This document shows, piece by piece, positions 47,935-57,162 of a stretch of 64,000 nucleotides of DNA (its first letter is position 1; each line of letters starts with the position of its first letter). This stretch comes from Bacillota bacterium (GTDB lineage Bacteria; Bacillota; UBA4882; UBA8346). The translations under genes and the position numbers were made by a program. The DNA is taken from positions 13,438 through 77,437 of the forward strand of contig JAEYGI010000045.1 in assembly GCA_023402395.1 (NCBI GenBank). Reading direction: 5' to 3'. Below the pieces are notes generated by a model, which saw only the letters and a list, made by a program, of their open reading frames with translations, had not been told where the DNA came from and did no database searches.

Positions 47935-48948
47935 TTAACGATCGATGACTTCCGATTCGAAGTGATTATGAATCTCCATGAATTTCTCCTCGCTGATCAG
48001 GAAAGCCTGGACCACCAGCGGATCGAAGTGGCTTCCCGACTCCTGGAGAATGATCGACCGGGCGATATCGTGGGAAAGCGCTTCCTTATAGACCCGTTTG
48101 CTGACCAGGGCGTCGTAGACGTCGGCCAAGGTCACAATCCGGGCGCAAAGCGGAATCTCATCCCCCTTCAGCCCCTGAGGATAGCCGCTGCCGTCGTATT
48201 TTTCATGGTGGGACAAAGCGATGGCCGCGCTCATCTGAAGGTAATCGGCGTTGACATCCCGCTTGGCCGCTTCGTTTAAAGCATCGTAGCCGATTACCGT
48301 ATGCTTCTTCATCAGGCTGAACTCCTGATCATCCAGCCGGCCGGGCTTCATCAGGATATAATCGGGCATGCCGATCTTCCCGATGTCATGCAATGGGCTG
48401 GTCAAAAAAATATTGTCGATGAACAAGTGATCGATCTCTGCGGGAGGATTCTCGATCCGATAGAGCGTTTCCGCCAGGAGCCTGGAATAATGGCGGATCC
48501 GCTCCAGGTGGCCGCCGGTCTCCTGATCACGGGACTCGGCCAATTTGGAAATGGCAAAAATGGCGATATCTCGGGATTGAAACTCCACGATCCGCTTGCC
48601 GGAGCGGATCCGGACCTCCAGTTCCTCCCGGAGATAGGGCTTGGTGATAAAGTCGTCGGCGCCCGCGTTCATCCCGGCCACCAGATCCTGGGTGTCGGTT
48701 TTACTGGTCACGATGATGATATAGGTATATTGGCTCCCTTGCGACATCCGGATCTTTTTGCAGAGTTCCAGGCCGTCCATTTCCGGCATGATCCAGTCGG
48801 TGATGATGATGCGGGGCCGTTCGCTCTTCCAAAGATTCCATCCTTCCAATCCATCCTTGGCGATTAATGGCTCGTAACCCAGGGTCCGGATGAGAACCTC
48901 AAGTTTTTTGCGGCTGGCGATTTCATCCTCTACGATTAGTAGTTTCAT
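47935..48948 (-). CDS. Response regulator with HD-GYP output domain
   Basis: 337 residues. Receiver domain about 1-120 (LLIVEDEIASRKKLEVL, the phospho-acceptor aspartate in IIITDWIMPEMDGLELC, the lysine in FITKPYLREEL). The HD-GYP domain runs about 145-330: SPLHDIGKIGMPDYIL, HTVIGYDALNEAAK, ALSHHEKYDGSGYPQGLKGDEIPLCARIVTLADVYDAL. Metal-binding HD and the GYP motif are intact, so it probably hydrolyses cyclic di-GMP. Only 4 bp separate it from the kinase gene upstream; the kinase is its likely phosphate donor. Confidence 0.95.
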   Translation of the reverse strand: MKLLIVEDEIASRKKLEVLIRTLGYEPLIAKDGLEGWNLWKSERPRIIITDWIMPEMDGLELCKKIRMSQGSQYTYIIIVTSKTDTQDLVAGMNAGADDFITKPYLREELEVRIRSGKRIVEFQSRDIAIFAISKLAESRDQETGGHLERIRHYSRLLAETLYRIENPPAEIDHLFIDNIFLTSPLHDIGKIGMPDYILMKPGRLDDQEFSLMKKHTVIGYDALNEAAKRDVNADYLQMSAAIALSHHEKYDGSGYPQGLKGDEIPLCARIVTLADVYDALVSKRVYKEALSHDIARSIILQESGSHFDPLVVQAFLISEEKFMEIHNHFESEVIDR

Positions 48949-48952
48949 GGCA

Positions 48953-51900
48953 CTATCCTTTAATGTAAGTTATGAAGAATGATTCCAACCGGGACAGTTC
49001 ATTTTTCAATTGGGCCAAAGCCGAGGCGCAGCGCGTAAAGTCATTGGCCTTGCCGGATTGTTCCAGGGCCACGGCGGCCTCGGCCAGCAATCCGGCGGAG
49101 AGGTTCAACGCACCGCCCTTAATGGAATGGGCTTCCCGCCAAATCCGTTCCGCTTGCCGTTCACTGAGCGCTTGCTGAATCGGGGCGATCTGACTTCGGA
49201 CGTTTTGAATGAATTCCGCGATGATCTGAACCGTCAGTTCATAATCGCCCCCGAAATCCTCCAGATTTCTTTCGAAGTCCAGCGGCGGGGCAACGGTTTG
49301 AACAGTTGGCGTGGCGGCCTGATCCAGCGCCGGGCCGGCCGGTTCGGTTCCTCCCCGGCGGCCGGTGGCCCAGTAGCTGATTTTCGCCTGCAATACGCTT
49401 TTTCGGAAAGGCTTGATGATCACATCGTTAATGCCCGCTTCATAGCATTTGTTGATCTCCGATTCAAAGGCGTTGGCGGTCATTGCGATGATCGGGAGCT
49501 CTCCGCCTCCGGGCAGGGCGCGGATTTGACGGGCCGCCTCATAGCCGTCCATCTCCGGCATTTGAATGTCCATCAGGACCAGATCAAAATGCTGTTTTTG
49601 AAAGGCTTCCACCGCTTGCCTGCCGTTTTCGGCGATAATGCCCCGGCAATTTAAGTCGTGCAGGTGGGTGGAGATCAGCCGCTGGTTGGTGGGATAGTCT
49701 TCGGCCGCCAGAACCGATAAAGGTTTTTCGGGTTCCGGAAACGCCTCCGGCGCCGCTTCGTTCTCATTCCCGGGCAGCGGAAGGCCGGGGGCGGGTTTCA
49801 TGGTGACCGTGAACCAGAAATTGCTTCCCTTTCCTTCTTCGCTAGTCACGCCGATGGTTCCGTTCATCAATTCCACCAATTGCTTGGAGATGGCCGTGCC
49901 GAGGCCGGTGCCGCCGTACTTCCGGGTATTGCTGCTTTCCACCTGGACGAAGGTTTTGAAGATAGCATGGAGGTGATCTTCGGGGATCCCGATGCCGGTA
50001 TCGATGATCTGAAAGAACAGGATGACCGTGGCGGCGGTTTTGGACTTGACTTCCGCCAATACCCGGACTCCGCCCCGGTTGGTGAACTTGATGGCGTTGC
50101 CGATCAGGTTGACCAGCACTTGGCGGAGGCGCAGCGAATCTCCCTTCAGAAAACGGGGGATAGCGTCGCTGGCTTGCAGTTCAAAGGTCAACCCTTTGTT
50201 TTTGGCGCTCACTGCAAAACTGGAGGTGAGCGACTCCATCAATTTATAAAAATCGAACCGCTCGGTCAGGAGTTTCAGTTTGCCGGCTTCGATCTTGGAG
50301 ATGTCCAGCAGCTGATTGATGAGTTCCAACAGCTTCTCGGATTCGTCCATGATCAGGTTCTGATAGTATTGATATTCCTGCAAATTGTCGATGGTGGCCG
50401 CCACTTCCGCGAACCCCAGAATGCAGTTCAACGGCGTCCGGATCTCGTGGCTGATATTGGTCAGGAACTCGCTTTTGGCGTTGTTGGCCCGGTTAGCTTG
50501 GGCAATGGCGGTTTGCAGTTGTTCATTGACCCGTTTGTTAGCGGCGTTTTTCTCCACCAGCTCCCGGTTTTTGATCTCCAAGGCTTTAAGCAGCCGTTCC
50601 CGATCCTGTTCGGCTTTGACCCGCTCCTGCATAATCAGCGCTCCGTATAGCGCCGAACTGAAACTGGTCCGTAAAATTTCGTAGAGAGCTCCGTCCAGGG
50701 GGCCCATCTCAAACGCGGCGAATCCCAATTGATGATCTTTGTAATAACACGATTCCACCACCAGGGCGACCGGCCGGTCGGTGGGGAGAATTTCGCAGGG
50801 AACCAGTTGGTGGCTGGGGAAGAGGTAACCATCGGGCCCGAGCCGGATCCGGCCGTTCCGGTTGAACGCCAGAATCAACCGGGCGGTCCGGGGCGGAACG
50901 GCCGAGTCGTCAAACAAGGCCAGGTAACAACCGGGGATTCCCAACTTCGGCAATTCCCGTTCGATGATGTTCACCAGTTCCGCCAGATCCAGCGAGGAGT
51001 TGAACAATCCGCCGACCTGAGCCAGTTGATTGGCGTGGGACGAGGATTTGCTGCGGGAACTCTCCGAATTTTCGGCTTTGATGTTGATGAGAACCCGGGC
51101 TTGATGCCAGAGATCCTCGGCCCGTTGGAACTGTTTGGGATCGGTAAGGCGCGGTAAAAAAAACCGGCGGAGTTCGGAGATGACATCCTGCCAGGCAAGC
51201 AAGTTCGCCTCCGCGTTTTTCCACCGGGTTAAACACCCCTCCAAGTTTTTGAGGAACTGGTCCGGAGCCAGGTCATGGAGCTGTCCCGTCAAACTGTCCA
51301 ACAACAGTTCCGCCTCATGGGATTCCAAAGGAATCGGAGCTTTCTCCAGGCAACGCCGGATCGCGGCGATGATCCCGTGGCGTTCGGTACGTAAGCAAAC
51401 CTCCAGTGGAACGGGAGGATAATGAACGGGTTCCGGCATTGGTTCCGGGAAAGCCCGCGCGTTCATCACCGGTGATTCGAAACAACCGCAGGATTGGCGG
51501 ATGACCAGTTGGGTAGGCATCAATATCGGCGTTTGAACCGGTTGGCCCTGAATGATTTTGATCAGCGCTTCCACAGCCCGGTAGCCGTGGACCGCAAAAT
51601 CGGTCCCCACGGTGGTCAGCGGCGGGGAACAGGAGAAGCTTTCAGGGCGGTTGTTGAACCCGGCCACCGCGATGTCGCCTGGAACTTTAATGCCCCGGTC
51701 GGTCAACTCTTTAATGATGGGAATGGAGAGAATATCGGTAACGGTTACAATCGCCTCAATATCCTTTTGGGGCTGCAATTTCCGTTCATCCAGCAAGACC
51801 CGGAGCGCCCGGAGCGCTTCTTTTTGGTTGAAATCGGCGGTAGCGGCCACTAGCGCTTCGTCAAACGGGATCCCGTTTTCGGACAGAGCCTCCAGATAAG

Positions 51901-52381
51901 CACTGAACCGTTCATTGGAATAATAGTGGCCCTTACTGCCCTGGATAAAAGCGATTCGCCGCAACCCATGGTCCTGGATCAGATGGTTCAGCACTTCCCG
52001 GACCCCTTGACGGGTATCCATCAATACCGAATGGACGTCGTTCATGGGCATGCCGATACTGACCATGGGCAACGGTAGAAAGCGGCGGTGAAAGTCTTCC
52101 AGTTCGGCGATGTCCATGTAATACCGGAGTGAAGAGGCCCAACTGACCAAACCGTCGATCCGGTTGGAATTCAGTAGTTTGATGGCGGTGATCTCCGCCA
52201 GGTTGACTTCGCGGTTGGTCAAGGTGGAACCGCCGACGACACAGATGAGATGGACGCCGAGATCCACGGCGGCTCTGGAGACGCCGGTCAATAGCTCCAG
52301 GCCGATTCCGTCGTAAGCGTGCTGCGAGATATAGCCGATGGTGATCGGAGTATTTCGGATTGGCAACGGCGTATGAGTCAT
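48953..52381 (-). CDS. Giant hybrid sensor histidine kinase with LacI/PBP1-like sensor domain
   Basis: 1142 residues, no signal peptide, no membrane segments. Residues 1-310: a type 1 periplasmic-binding-protein fold of the LacI kind (IGYISQHAYDGIGLELLTGVSRAA, RRIAFIQGSKGHYYSNERFSAYLEAL, VPGDIAVAGFNNRPESF) but without the LacI DNA-binding headpiece. A GAF-like region lies at about 450-600. HisKA has SHEIRTPLNCILGFAEV near 644; HATPase has GTGLGTAISKQLVE near 825; receiver has LVLMDIQMPEMDGYEAARQI near 935; HPt has EAHSIKGGALNLSAG near 1087. This is a complete phosphorelay in one protein, probably sensing a cytoplasmic sugar. The HD-GYP regulator follows at once. Confidence 0.92.
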   Translation of the reverse strand: MTHTPLPIRNTPITIGYISQHAYDGIGLELLTGVSRAAVDLGVHLICVVGGSTLTNREVNLAEITAIKLLNSNRIDGLVSWASSLRYYMDIAELEDFHRRFLPLPMVSIGMPMNDVHSVLMDTRQGVREVLNHLIQDHGLRRIAFIQGSKGHYYSNERFSAYLEALSENGIPFDEALVAATADFNQKEALRALRVLLDERKLQPQKDIEAIVTVTDILSIPIIKELTDRGIKVPGDIAVAGFNNRPESFSCSPPLTTVGTDFAVHGYRAVEALIKIIQGQPVQTPILMPTQLVIRQSCGCFESPVMNARAFPEPMPEPVHYPPVPLEVCLRTERHGIIAAIRRCLEKAPIPLESHEAELLLDSLTGQLHDLAPDQFLKNLEGCLTRWKNAEANLLAWQDVISELRRFFLPRLTDPKQFQRAEDLWHQARVLINIKAENSESSRSKSSSHANQLAQVGGLFNSSLDLAELVNIIERELPKLGIPGCYLALFDDSAVPPRTARLILAFNRNGRIRLGPDGYLFPSHQLVPCEILPTDRPVALVVESCYYKDHQLGFAAFEMGPLDGALYEILRTSFSSALYGALIMQERVKAEQDRERLLKALEIKNRELVEKNAANKRVNEQLQTAIAQANRANNAKSEFLTNISHEIRTPLNCILGFAEVAATIDNLQEYQYYQNLIMDESEKLLELINQLLDISKIEAGKLKLLTERFDFYKLMESLTSSFAVSAKNKGLTFELQASDAIPRFLKGDSLRLRQVLVNLIGNAIKFTNRGGVRVLAEVKSKTAATVILFFQIIDTGIGIPEDHLHAIFKTFVQVESSNTRKYGGTGLGTAISKQLVELMNGTIGVTSEEGKGSNFWFTVTMKPAPGLPLPGNENEAAPEAFPEPEKPLSVLAAEDYPTNQRLISTHLHDLNCRGIIAENGRQAVEAFQKQHFDLVLMDIQMPEMDGYEAARQIRALPGGGELPIIAMTANAFESEINKCYEAGINDVIIKPFRKSVLQAKISYWATGRRGGTEPAGPALDQAATPTVQTVAPPLDFERNLEDFGGDYELTVQIIAEFIQNVRSQIAPIQQALSERQAERIWREAHSIKGGALNLSAGLLAEAAVALEQSGKANDFTRCASALAQLKNELSRLESFFITYIKG

Positions 52382-52661
52382 GATTCATTCCTGAATTCAA
52401 TTATATTTTTCATGTAATGCCTTACAATTTGGTGCTTTGTAAAAAATTGACGACTTTGAATTTATTCCTTGGTTTCGATAAATTTATCGCAGCTCATAAT
52501 TAAAATTTGATTACATCCAGGTTAATTATCGACTTATTGGGAACGCCGCTTTAGGGAAAACCCAGCGAGATACAATAAAAAATATTAAAAAATGTCTTTA
52601 TCTTTATTTTACTATATCAGTAAACCCGATACCATGCAAAAAAATTCACATAAAAAATTTT

Positions 52662-52672
52662 GAAAACGTTTC
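52662..52672. promoter_or_regulatory. LacI-family/cre-like operator candidate
   Basis: GAAAACGTTTC, inverted GAAA/TTTC around a central CG. It matches part of the catabolite-responsive consensus but not its 3' end. Confidence 0.35.
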
Positions 52673-52809
52673 TTTGGAAAATTTCAGTCCGGAATGTAAA
52701 GAACAAAAGTGAAGAGAAGGTGTTTTTAAGACGGGACGATTCAAAAAAAGCGGGTATCGGATTTTGGTGGCCTGATTCGGAGCAGCTTTTTGATTTTCAT
52801 TTACATAAC

Positions 52810-52840
52810 AAAAAAAATCCCCGCCTTCATTGAAGGCGGG
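52810..52840 (-). terminator. Minus-strand terminator in the intergenic region
   Basis: CCCGCCTTCA-TTGAAGGCGGG stem (52819-52840), with a run of T on the minus strand (complement of the A-run at 52810-52817). No annotated minus-strand gene lies upstream of it. Confidence 0.75.
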
Positions 52841-53308
52841 TTAAGAGAAGTATGGAAAAAAGGAGGTAATGTGGTATTCGCTTATACTGTAGCAAATATG
52901 CGAGAAGGCGGCAAGATGAAATGGAAAAACTTAATAGTACTTTAAAAAATTTGAAACGTGGCTGTTTCAGGTGAATGAGAGCCAAACTAGCCTCCCGGCA
53001 TTAAACGCGTTGCAGTTAAAGCGGAACAATTATCGGGGTTGAGTCAGGCGCGGGGGGACCGGGGAAACGTATCGCGGGAACTGATAGGGTATAGTTGTTT
53101 GAGGCACGGTGTCTTTAAATGAACTGAGCGCGGACTTTTGGGCGAAAAACAAAAAAAGTATATTTTCTGACAAATAAATGATAGAAGATATGGCGGTAAT
53201 CCATATACAATGTAAATGCGGGATGATTTTCAGCTTTTGGATGAGGTTGGAAATTCATTATTTAAGGAAGGCCGCTGTAAACACCAAATGAAAAAAAGGA
53301 GGATTGCA

Positions 53309-54889
53309 ATGTTAAAAAAAGTTGTCAGATACGCGATCATTTGCGTACTCATGGCCACAATGATTGTACCGTTGATAGGCGAGGCCAAAAGCGTCTATCC
53401 GTTAAAGACCAATGTCGTGGTGAAGTATTGGATGGATATGCATCCGAACCTGTCGCCGGTCGCGAAGAACTTTGGCGATACCTTCCTGGCCAAAGAGTTG
53501 GAGAAACGCACCGGAGTCAAGGTGGAATATCTGCATCCCGTGGCTGGACAGGAACAGGAAAAGCTTAATTTGATGATCGCTTCAGGCGATCTCCCCGATG
53601 TGATCGAATACACTTGGTCCCACTTTCCCGGCGGGCCGAACGCAGCGGTTAACAATGGCGTGATTTTACGGTTGAATGGCGTTTACGACAAATACGCCCC
53701 CAATTTGAAAAAATATTTGAAGGCTCACCCCGATTGGGACCGGATGACCAAAACCGATGAAGGCGACTATTATGTCTTCCCGTTTTTCCGGGCTGGCCAG
53801 AGCCTGCTGGTTACCTCCGGACCGGTGGTCCGCAAGGACTGGCTGGACGACTTGAAACTGCCCCTGCCGGAGACCATCGACGACTGGTATGTGATGCTGA
53901 AGGCATTTAAAGAGAAAAAAGGAGCCACCGCGCCGCTCACCATCAATTTGGTCAATCTGCGGACCGATTTCGGGCCGGCTTTTAACGTTTGCGGCGATCA
54001 AATGGGCTTTTACGTTGAAAAGGGCGAGGTATATTACAGTTTGAACTCTCCCGGTTACAAAGAATTCCTGAAGACCATGAACCAATGGTACGCCGAAGGA
54101 CTGTTGGATCAAAACTTCGCTCTTTTTACCACCAAGAGCCGGGATTCGTACATACTGACCGGAAAGTCGGGCGCGACCGACGCCCCGGGGGCCAGCGGAA
54201 TTGGCGCCTGGATGAGCGTCATGTCGAAGAAGGATCCTACATTCAACATTTCGGGGACCCGTTTTTGCAGTCCCAAGCGAGGCGTGTTGCCGCGTTTCAT
54301 CCGCCATCCCCAGGTATATGGGGGCAACAACAACAAAGGCAATGCGGCGATCAGTGGCAAGGCCAAGCCCGAGGTGGTGGAGGCAGCGGCCCGCTTGCTG
54401 GATTACAACTATAGCCCCGCCGGAATCCGCCTGATGAACTTCGGAATCCAAGGCGAGAGCTACACCTTGGTCAATGGGAAGCCGAAATATACCGAAGCCG
54501 TGATGAGCGATCCGAAGCTGGCTCCCACCAATGCGCTGGCCAAATATATCCGGGCCAATTACTATGGTCCGTTCCCGCAGATCCCGGAGTATCTGGAGGA
54601 TTATTACCGGCTGCCGCAGATCAAAGAAGCGCAGAAATACTGGATGCAGAACACCTACGATAAATATCAGATGCCGCCGGTCACCCCCAGCGATAAGGAA
54701 AGCGCGGAACTGGCCAAAATTATGAACGAGGTCAACACTTTCGTGGAAGAGATGACCATGAAATTTATCATGGGCTCGGAAACGATCGACAAGTATGACG
54801 CCTTTGTCAGCCAGACCAAAAAAATGGGGATCGATCGAGCTCTCGAAATTTATCAAACCGCTTATGCCCGTTATCTAAAGCGCAAATAA
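53309..54889 (+). CDS. Extracellular solute-binding protein (LplA-like, family 1)
   Basis: 526 residues from the ATG at 53309, 6 nt after AAAGGAGG; longer in-frame starts lack sites. A signal peptide (about 1-27) has no lipobox cysteine. The mature protein has the family-1 layout: VVKYWMDMHPN, then LEKRTGVKVEYLHPVAGQEQEKLNLMIASGDLPDVIEYTW, GEGDYYVFPF-like DEGDYYVFPFFRAG, VVRKDWLDDLKLPLPETIDDWYVMLKAFKEKKG. It probably binds an oligosaccharide for ABC uptake. No permease or ATPase genes are near, so the transporter is encoded elsewhere or this protein works as a sensor accessory. The position between the LacI-like kinase and an AraC regulator supports a sugar role. Confidence 0.88.
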   Translation: MLKKVVRYAIICVLMATMIVPLIGEAKSVYPLKTNVVVKYWMDMHPNLSPVAKNFGDTFLAKELEKRTGVKVEYLHPVAGQEQEKLNLMIASGDLPDVIEYTWSHFPGGPNAAVNNGVILRLNGVYDKYAPNLKKYLKAHPDWDRMTKTDEGDYYVFPFFRAGQSLLVTSGPVVRKDWLDDLKLPLPETIDDWYVMLKAFKEKKGATAPLTINLVNLRTDFGPAFNVCGDQMGFYVEKGEVYYSLNSPGYKEFLKTMNQWYAEGLLDQNFALFTTKSRDSYILTGKSGATDAPGASGIGAWMSVMSKKDPTFNISGTRFCSPKRGVLPRFIRHPQVYGGNNNKGNAAISGKAKPEVVEAAARLLDYNYSPAGIRLMNFGIQGESYTLVNGKPKYTEAVMSDPKLAPTNALAKYIRANYYGPFPQIPEYLEDYYRLPQIKEAQKYWMQNTYDKYQMPPVTPSDKESAELAKIMNEVNTFVEEMTMKFIMGSETIDKYDAFVSQTKKMGIDRALEIYQTAYARYLKRK

Positions 54890-54921
54890 ACGGTTTGGCT
54901 GGCGGCTGCTGCACCGCAGAA

Positions 54922-54955
54922 AAAGGGCTGCCTCGGATGGGGCAGCCCTTTTTTG
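54922..54955 (+). terminator. Rho-independent terminator after the solute-binding protein gene
   Basis: AAGGGCTGCC and GGCAGCCCTT form a 10-bp stem with an 8-nt loop, followed by TTTTTT. Confidence 0.93.
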
Positions 54956-54994
54956 GGAATCGTCAGGTTTTTGCGGCCTCGTGGCATTAACCGC

Positions 54995-55834
54995 TTAAGG
55001 GATTTTCAGGTTTTTGCGGTATTGATACGGAGTAACCCCTTCGTATTTCTTGAAGATCCGGATGAAATGATTGATGTTGTTGAACCCGGAGGACAAGGCG
55101 ACCTCGGTGACGTTATCCGTGGTATGGAACATCAATTCCTTGGCCTTGGCGATCCGCTGCAAGATCAAGTATTCCTTAAAGGAGAAACCGGTGATCTGTT
55201 TGAACAAATGGGACAGGTAATATTTATCGATGTAATGTTCCCTGGCGATCTCCGGCAGGTTAATTTCATCATGACAGTTGTTCTCGATAAACTTCTGGAT
55301 CTCCAGAACTAAGGCGGTGTTCTTATTGGGGGAGGGTATGGGGAAAAAGTCGCGGTGGCTCCGGTACAGCGAGACGATGGACAATCGGAACAATGATTTC
55401 AAATACGTCTCCCAATAGGCATTGGCCCCCTCCATCTCGCCCCGCATCTGATTGACGAGCGATAGAAAGGCTGCGCTGTCCGCCGGGGAGAGTTGGAGCA
55501 GATGCGAGAAATGTTGGGGCCGGTTCCGGAAGACCGAAGACAGCACCGGATCCTGAATCGCCGAATGAAAATACTCGGGCTTGAAGACGATGCAGAAACG
55601 TTCATAAGGAATGGCCACGGTCTGCCAATAATGTTTTTCCAAGTTGCTGATGGCGAGCAGGCAATCGGGGCCGGCTTCATAGACCCGGTCGTTAACGGTG
55701 ACCCGGGATCGGCCCTGGAGGATATAGATAAATTCGTAATAGTTGTGAAAATGCGGTTCCTTTACCTTATCGCCGGTAGTGATGTTATGAATAATGTCGA
55801 TCTTCCGGGAATGAAACTCAATACTGTCGCTCAT
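54995..55834 (-). CDS. AraC-family transcription regulator
   Basis: 279 residues. The N-terminal cupin-like sensor is about 20-95 (EPHFHNYYEFIYILQGRSRVTVNDRVYEAGPDCLLAI). The C-terminal double HTH is about 180-279 (INLPEIAREHYIDKYYLSHLFKQITGFSFKEYLILQRIAKAKELM and EVALSSGFNNINHFIRIFKKYEGVTPYQYR). It is divergent from the dlgD operon across an intergenic region holding a nested-palindrome element, and it probably activates that operon in response to a sugar acid. ATG at 55834. Confidence 0.93.
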   Translation of the reverse strand: MSDSIEFHSRKIDIIHNITTGDKVKEPHFHNYYEFIYILQGRSRVTVNDRVYEAGPDCLLAISNLEKHYWQTVAIPYERFCIVFKPEYFHSAIQDPVLSSVFRNRPQHFSHLLQLSPADSAAFLSLVNQMRGEMEGANAYWETYLKSLFRLSIVSLYRSHRDFFPIPSPNKNTALVLEIQKFIENNCHDEINLPEIAREHYIDKYYLSHLFKQITGFSFKEYLILQRIAKAKELMFHTTDNVTEVALSSGFNNINHFIRIFKKYEGVTPYQYRKNLKIP

Positions 55835-55962
55835 CGGTTACTCACCCCTGGAAAAGCAAAAAATGCATATTTTTCAACAAGTAAACTTGAGAAATCAGGT
55901 TCTCCCCAATCTACAATAACAAATAGAGACTGTTTCAATTAATTATATCATAAATAATGAGC

Positions 55963-56054
55963 TATATTAGGATGAAATAAATCTCGCAACTGGATTTACA
56001 TTCCTAAAGCCGAATGCAAATAAAACCAAATCGGAATTTATTTCAACTTATATA
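55963..56054. repeat. Nested-palindrome element, copy 2
   Basis: TATATTAGGATGAAATAAAT on the left pairs imperfectly with the right arm AATTTATTTCAACTTATATA (56035-56054), and a core hairpin ACATTC...GAATGCA lies between. It shares arms and core with 11011-11129. It sits in the AraC/dlgD divergent intergenic region, just before the dlgD ribosome binding site. Confidence 0.75.
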
Positions 56055-56109
56055 GTTTGGGATGGCTTTATAATGGAATCGCTTGATTTTTTGGAGGAGG
56101 GAAGCTGAT

Positions 56110-57111
56110 ATGATTAGAGTTTCTTATGAAGAGATGCGCCTCGAACTTCTGCGCGTGCTTTTGAAACAAGGGTTTCCGCCGGGACGCGCCGAACTTTGTG
56201 CCCGGTTGTTCGCCGACGCCAGCCGGGATGGGGTTTATACTCATGGCCTCAACCGTTTCCCCCGGTTTATCCGGAATATCCAAGACGGATATGTCAAAGT
56301 CGACGCGGAACCGGTCAAAATCGAAGGGATTGGGGCATTGGAACGCTGGGACGGCAAAGGCGGGCCAGGCAATCTCAATGCCTATTCCGCCATGGAACGG
56401 GCGATCGAAATTGCGCGCCGTTACGGGATTGGATGCATCGCCCTGCGTAACACGAACCATTGGATGAGAGCGGGCAATTACGGATTGCAAGCCGCCGACT
56501 CCGGTTGCATCGGCATCTGCTGGACCAATACCATTCCGAACATGCCGCCCTGGGGATCCAAAGAAGCCAAGTTGGGCAACAACCCGATCGTATTGGCGGT
56601 GCCGCGCCCCGAAGGGCATATTTTGCTGGATATGGCCGTTTCCATGTTCTCTTACGGCAAGCTGGAATCTTATGCGCTCCATGATCAGTTGCTTCCGGTG
56701 GACGGCGGGTTTGACAACAATGGCAACCTGACCCGGGATCCCAAGGCAATTCTTGAATCCCGCCAGCCGCTTCCCATCGGGTTCTGGAAAGGGTCCGGCC
56801 TTTCCTTGCTGCTCGATCTGATCGCGGCCGTTTTGGCCGGGGGCAATACCTCGCGCCAGGTCGGGGAGTTTGAAGTGGAAATGGGATTGTCGCAAATTTT
56901 TGTGGCCATCGATATCTCCCAACTTTCAGGAGCGGATGCGATCCTGCATTTGATCGATGCGAGCCTGGCCGACCTGCATGAGGCGGCTCCAATCCGGGAA
57001 GGCGGCCGAGCGTATCATCCGGGTGAACGGATGCTGCTGACCAGAGAAGACAATTTGAAAAACGGGATCCCGGTCGATTTGGTCTTTTGGGAAGAGGTAT
57101 TGCGGTTTTAA
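56110..57111 (+). CDS. dlgD: 2,3-diketo-L-gulonate reductase-like Ldh_2/MDH2-family dehydrogenase
   Basis: 333 residues from the ATG at 56110, after AGGAGGG. It follows the E. coli DlgD (YiaK) sequence closely: DGVYTHGLNRFPRFIRNIQDGYVKVDAEPVKI, GIGCIALRNTNHWMRAGNYG, GCIGICWTNTIPNMPPWGSKEAKLGNNP, PVDGGFDNNGNLTRDP and PIGFWKGSGLSLLLD. Length is nearly equal (332). DlgD reduces 2,3-diketo-L-gulonate with NADH. Substrate could be another 2-oxo sugar acid. First gene of a five-gene operon (to 61716). Confidence 0.85.
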   Translation: MIRVSYEEMRLELLRVLLKQGFPPGRAELCARLFADASRDGVYTHGLNRFPRFIRNIQDGYVKVDAEPVKIEGIGALERWDGKGGPGNLNAYSAMERAIEIARRYGIGCIALRNTNHWMRAGNYGLQAADSGCIGICWTNTIPNMPPWGSKEAKLGNNPIVLAVPRPEGHILLDMAVSMFSYGKLESYALHDQLLPVDGGFDNNGNLTRDPKAILESRQPLPIGFWKGSGLSLLLDLIAAVLAGGNTSRQVGEFEVEMGLSQIFVAIDISQLSGADAILHLIDASLADLHEAAPIREGGRAYHPGERMLLTREDNLKNGIPVDLVFWEEVLRF

Positions 57112-57162
57112 AACCCCGGCCCCGGGTGACCGGCGTGTTTCCGAAATAAAGGACGGTTAAAC

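Larger units (their letters stand above)
52382..53308. other. Intergenic region between the sensor kinase and the solute-binding protein gene
   Basis: Over 900 bp, AT-rich, divergent flanks. Seen here: a LacI-type half-palindrome GAAAACGTTTC (52662-52672) suited to a catabolite or sugar repressor; a minus-oriented terminator at 52810-52840; and a possible 24-codon frame after AAGGAGG (52861-52867), too weak to call. The promoters for the kinase (minus) and for the binding protein (plus) must lie here. Confidence 0.45.

Noticed and set aside
53666..54856. A 396-codon open frame on the minus strand opposite the solute-binding protein
   Set aside because: Shadow of the GC-rich coding strand: no ribosome binding site, His/Gln/Arg-rich nonsense composition, no protein family seen, while the plus-strand gene is unmistakable.
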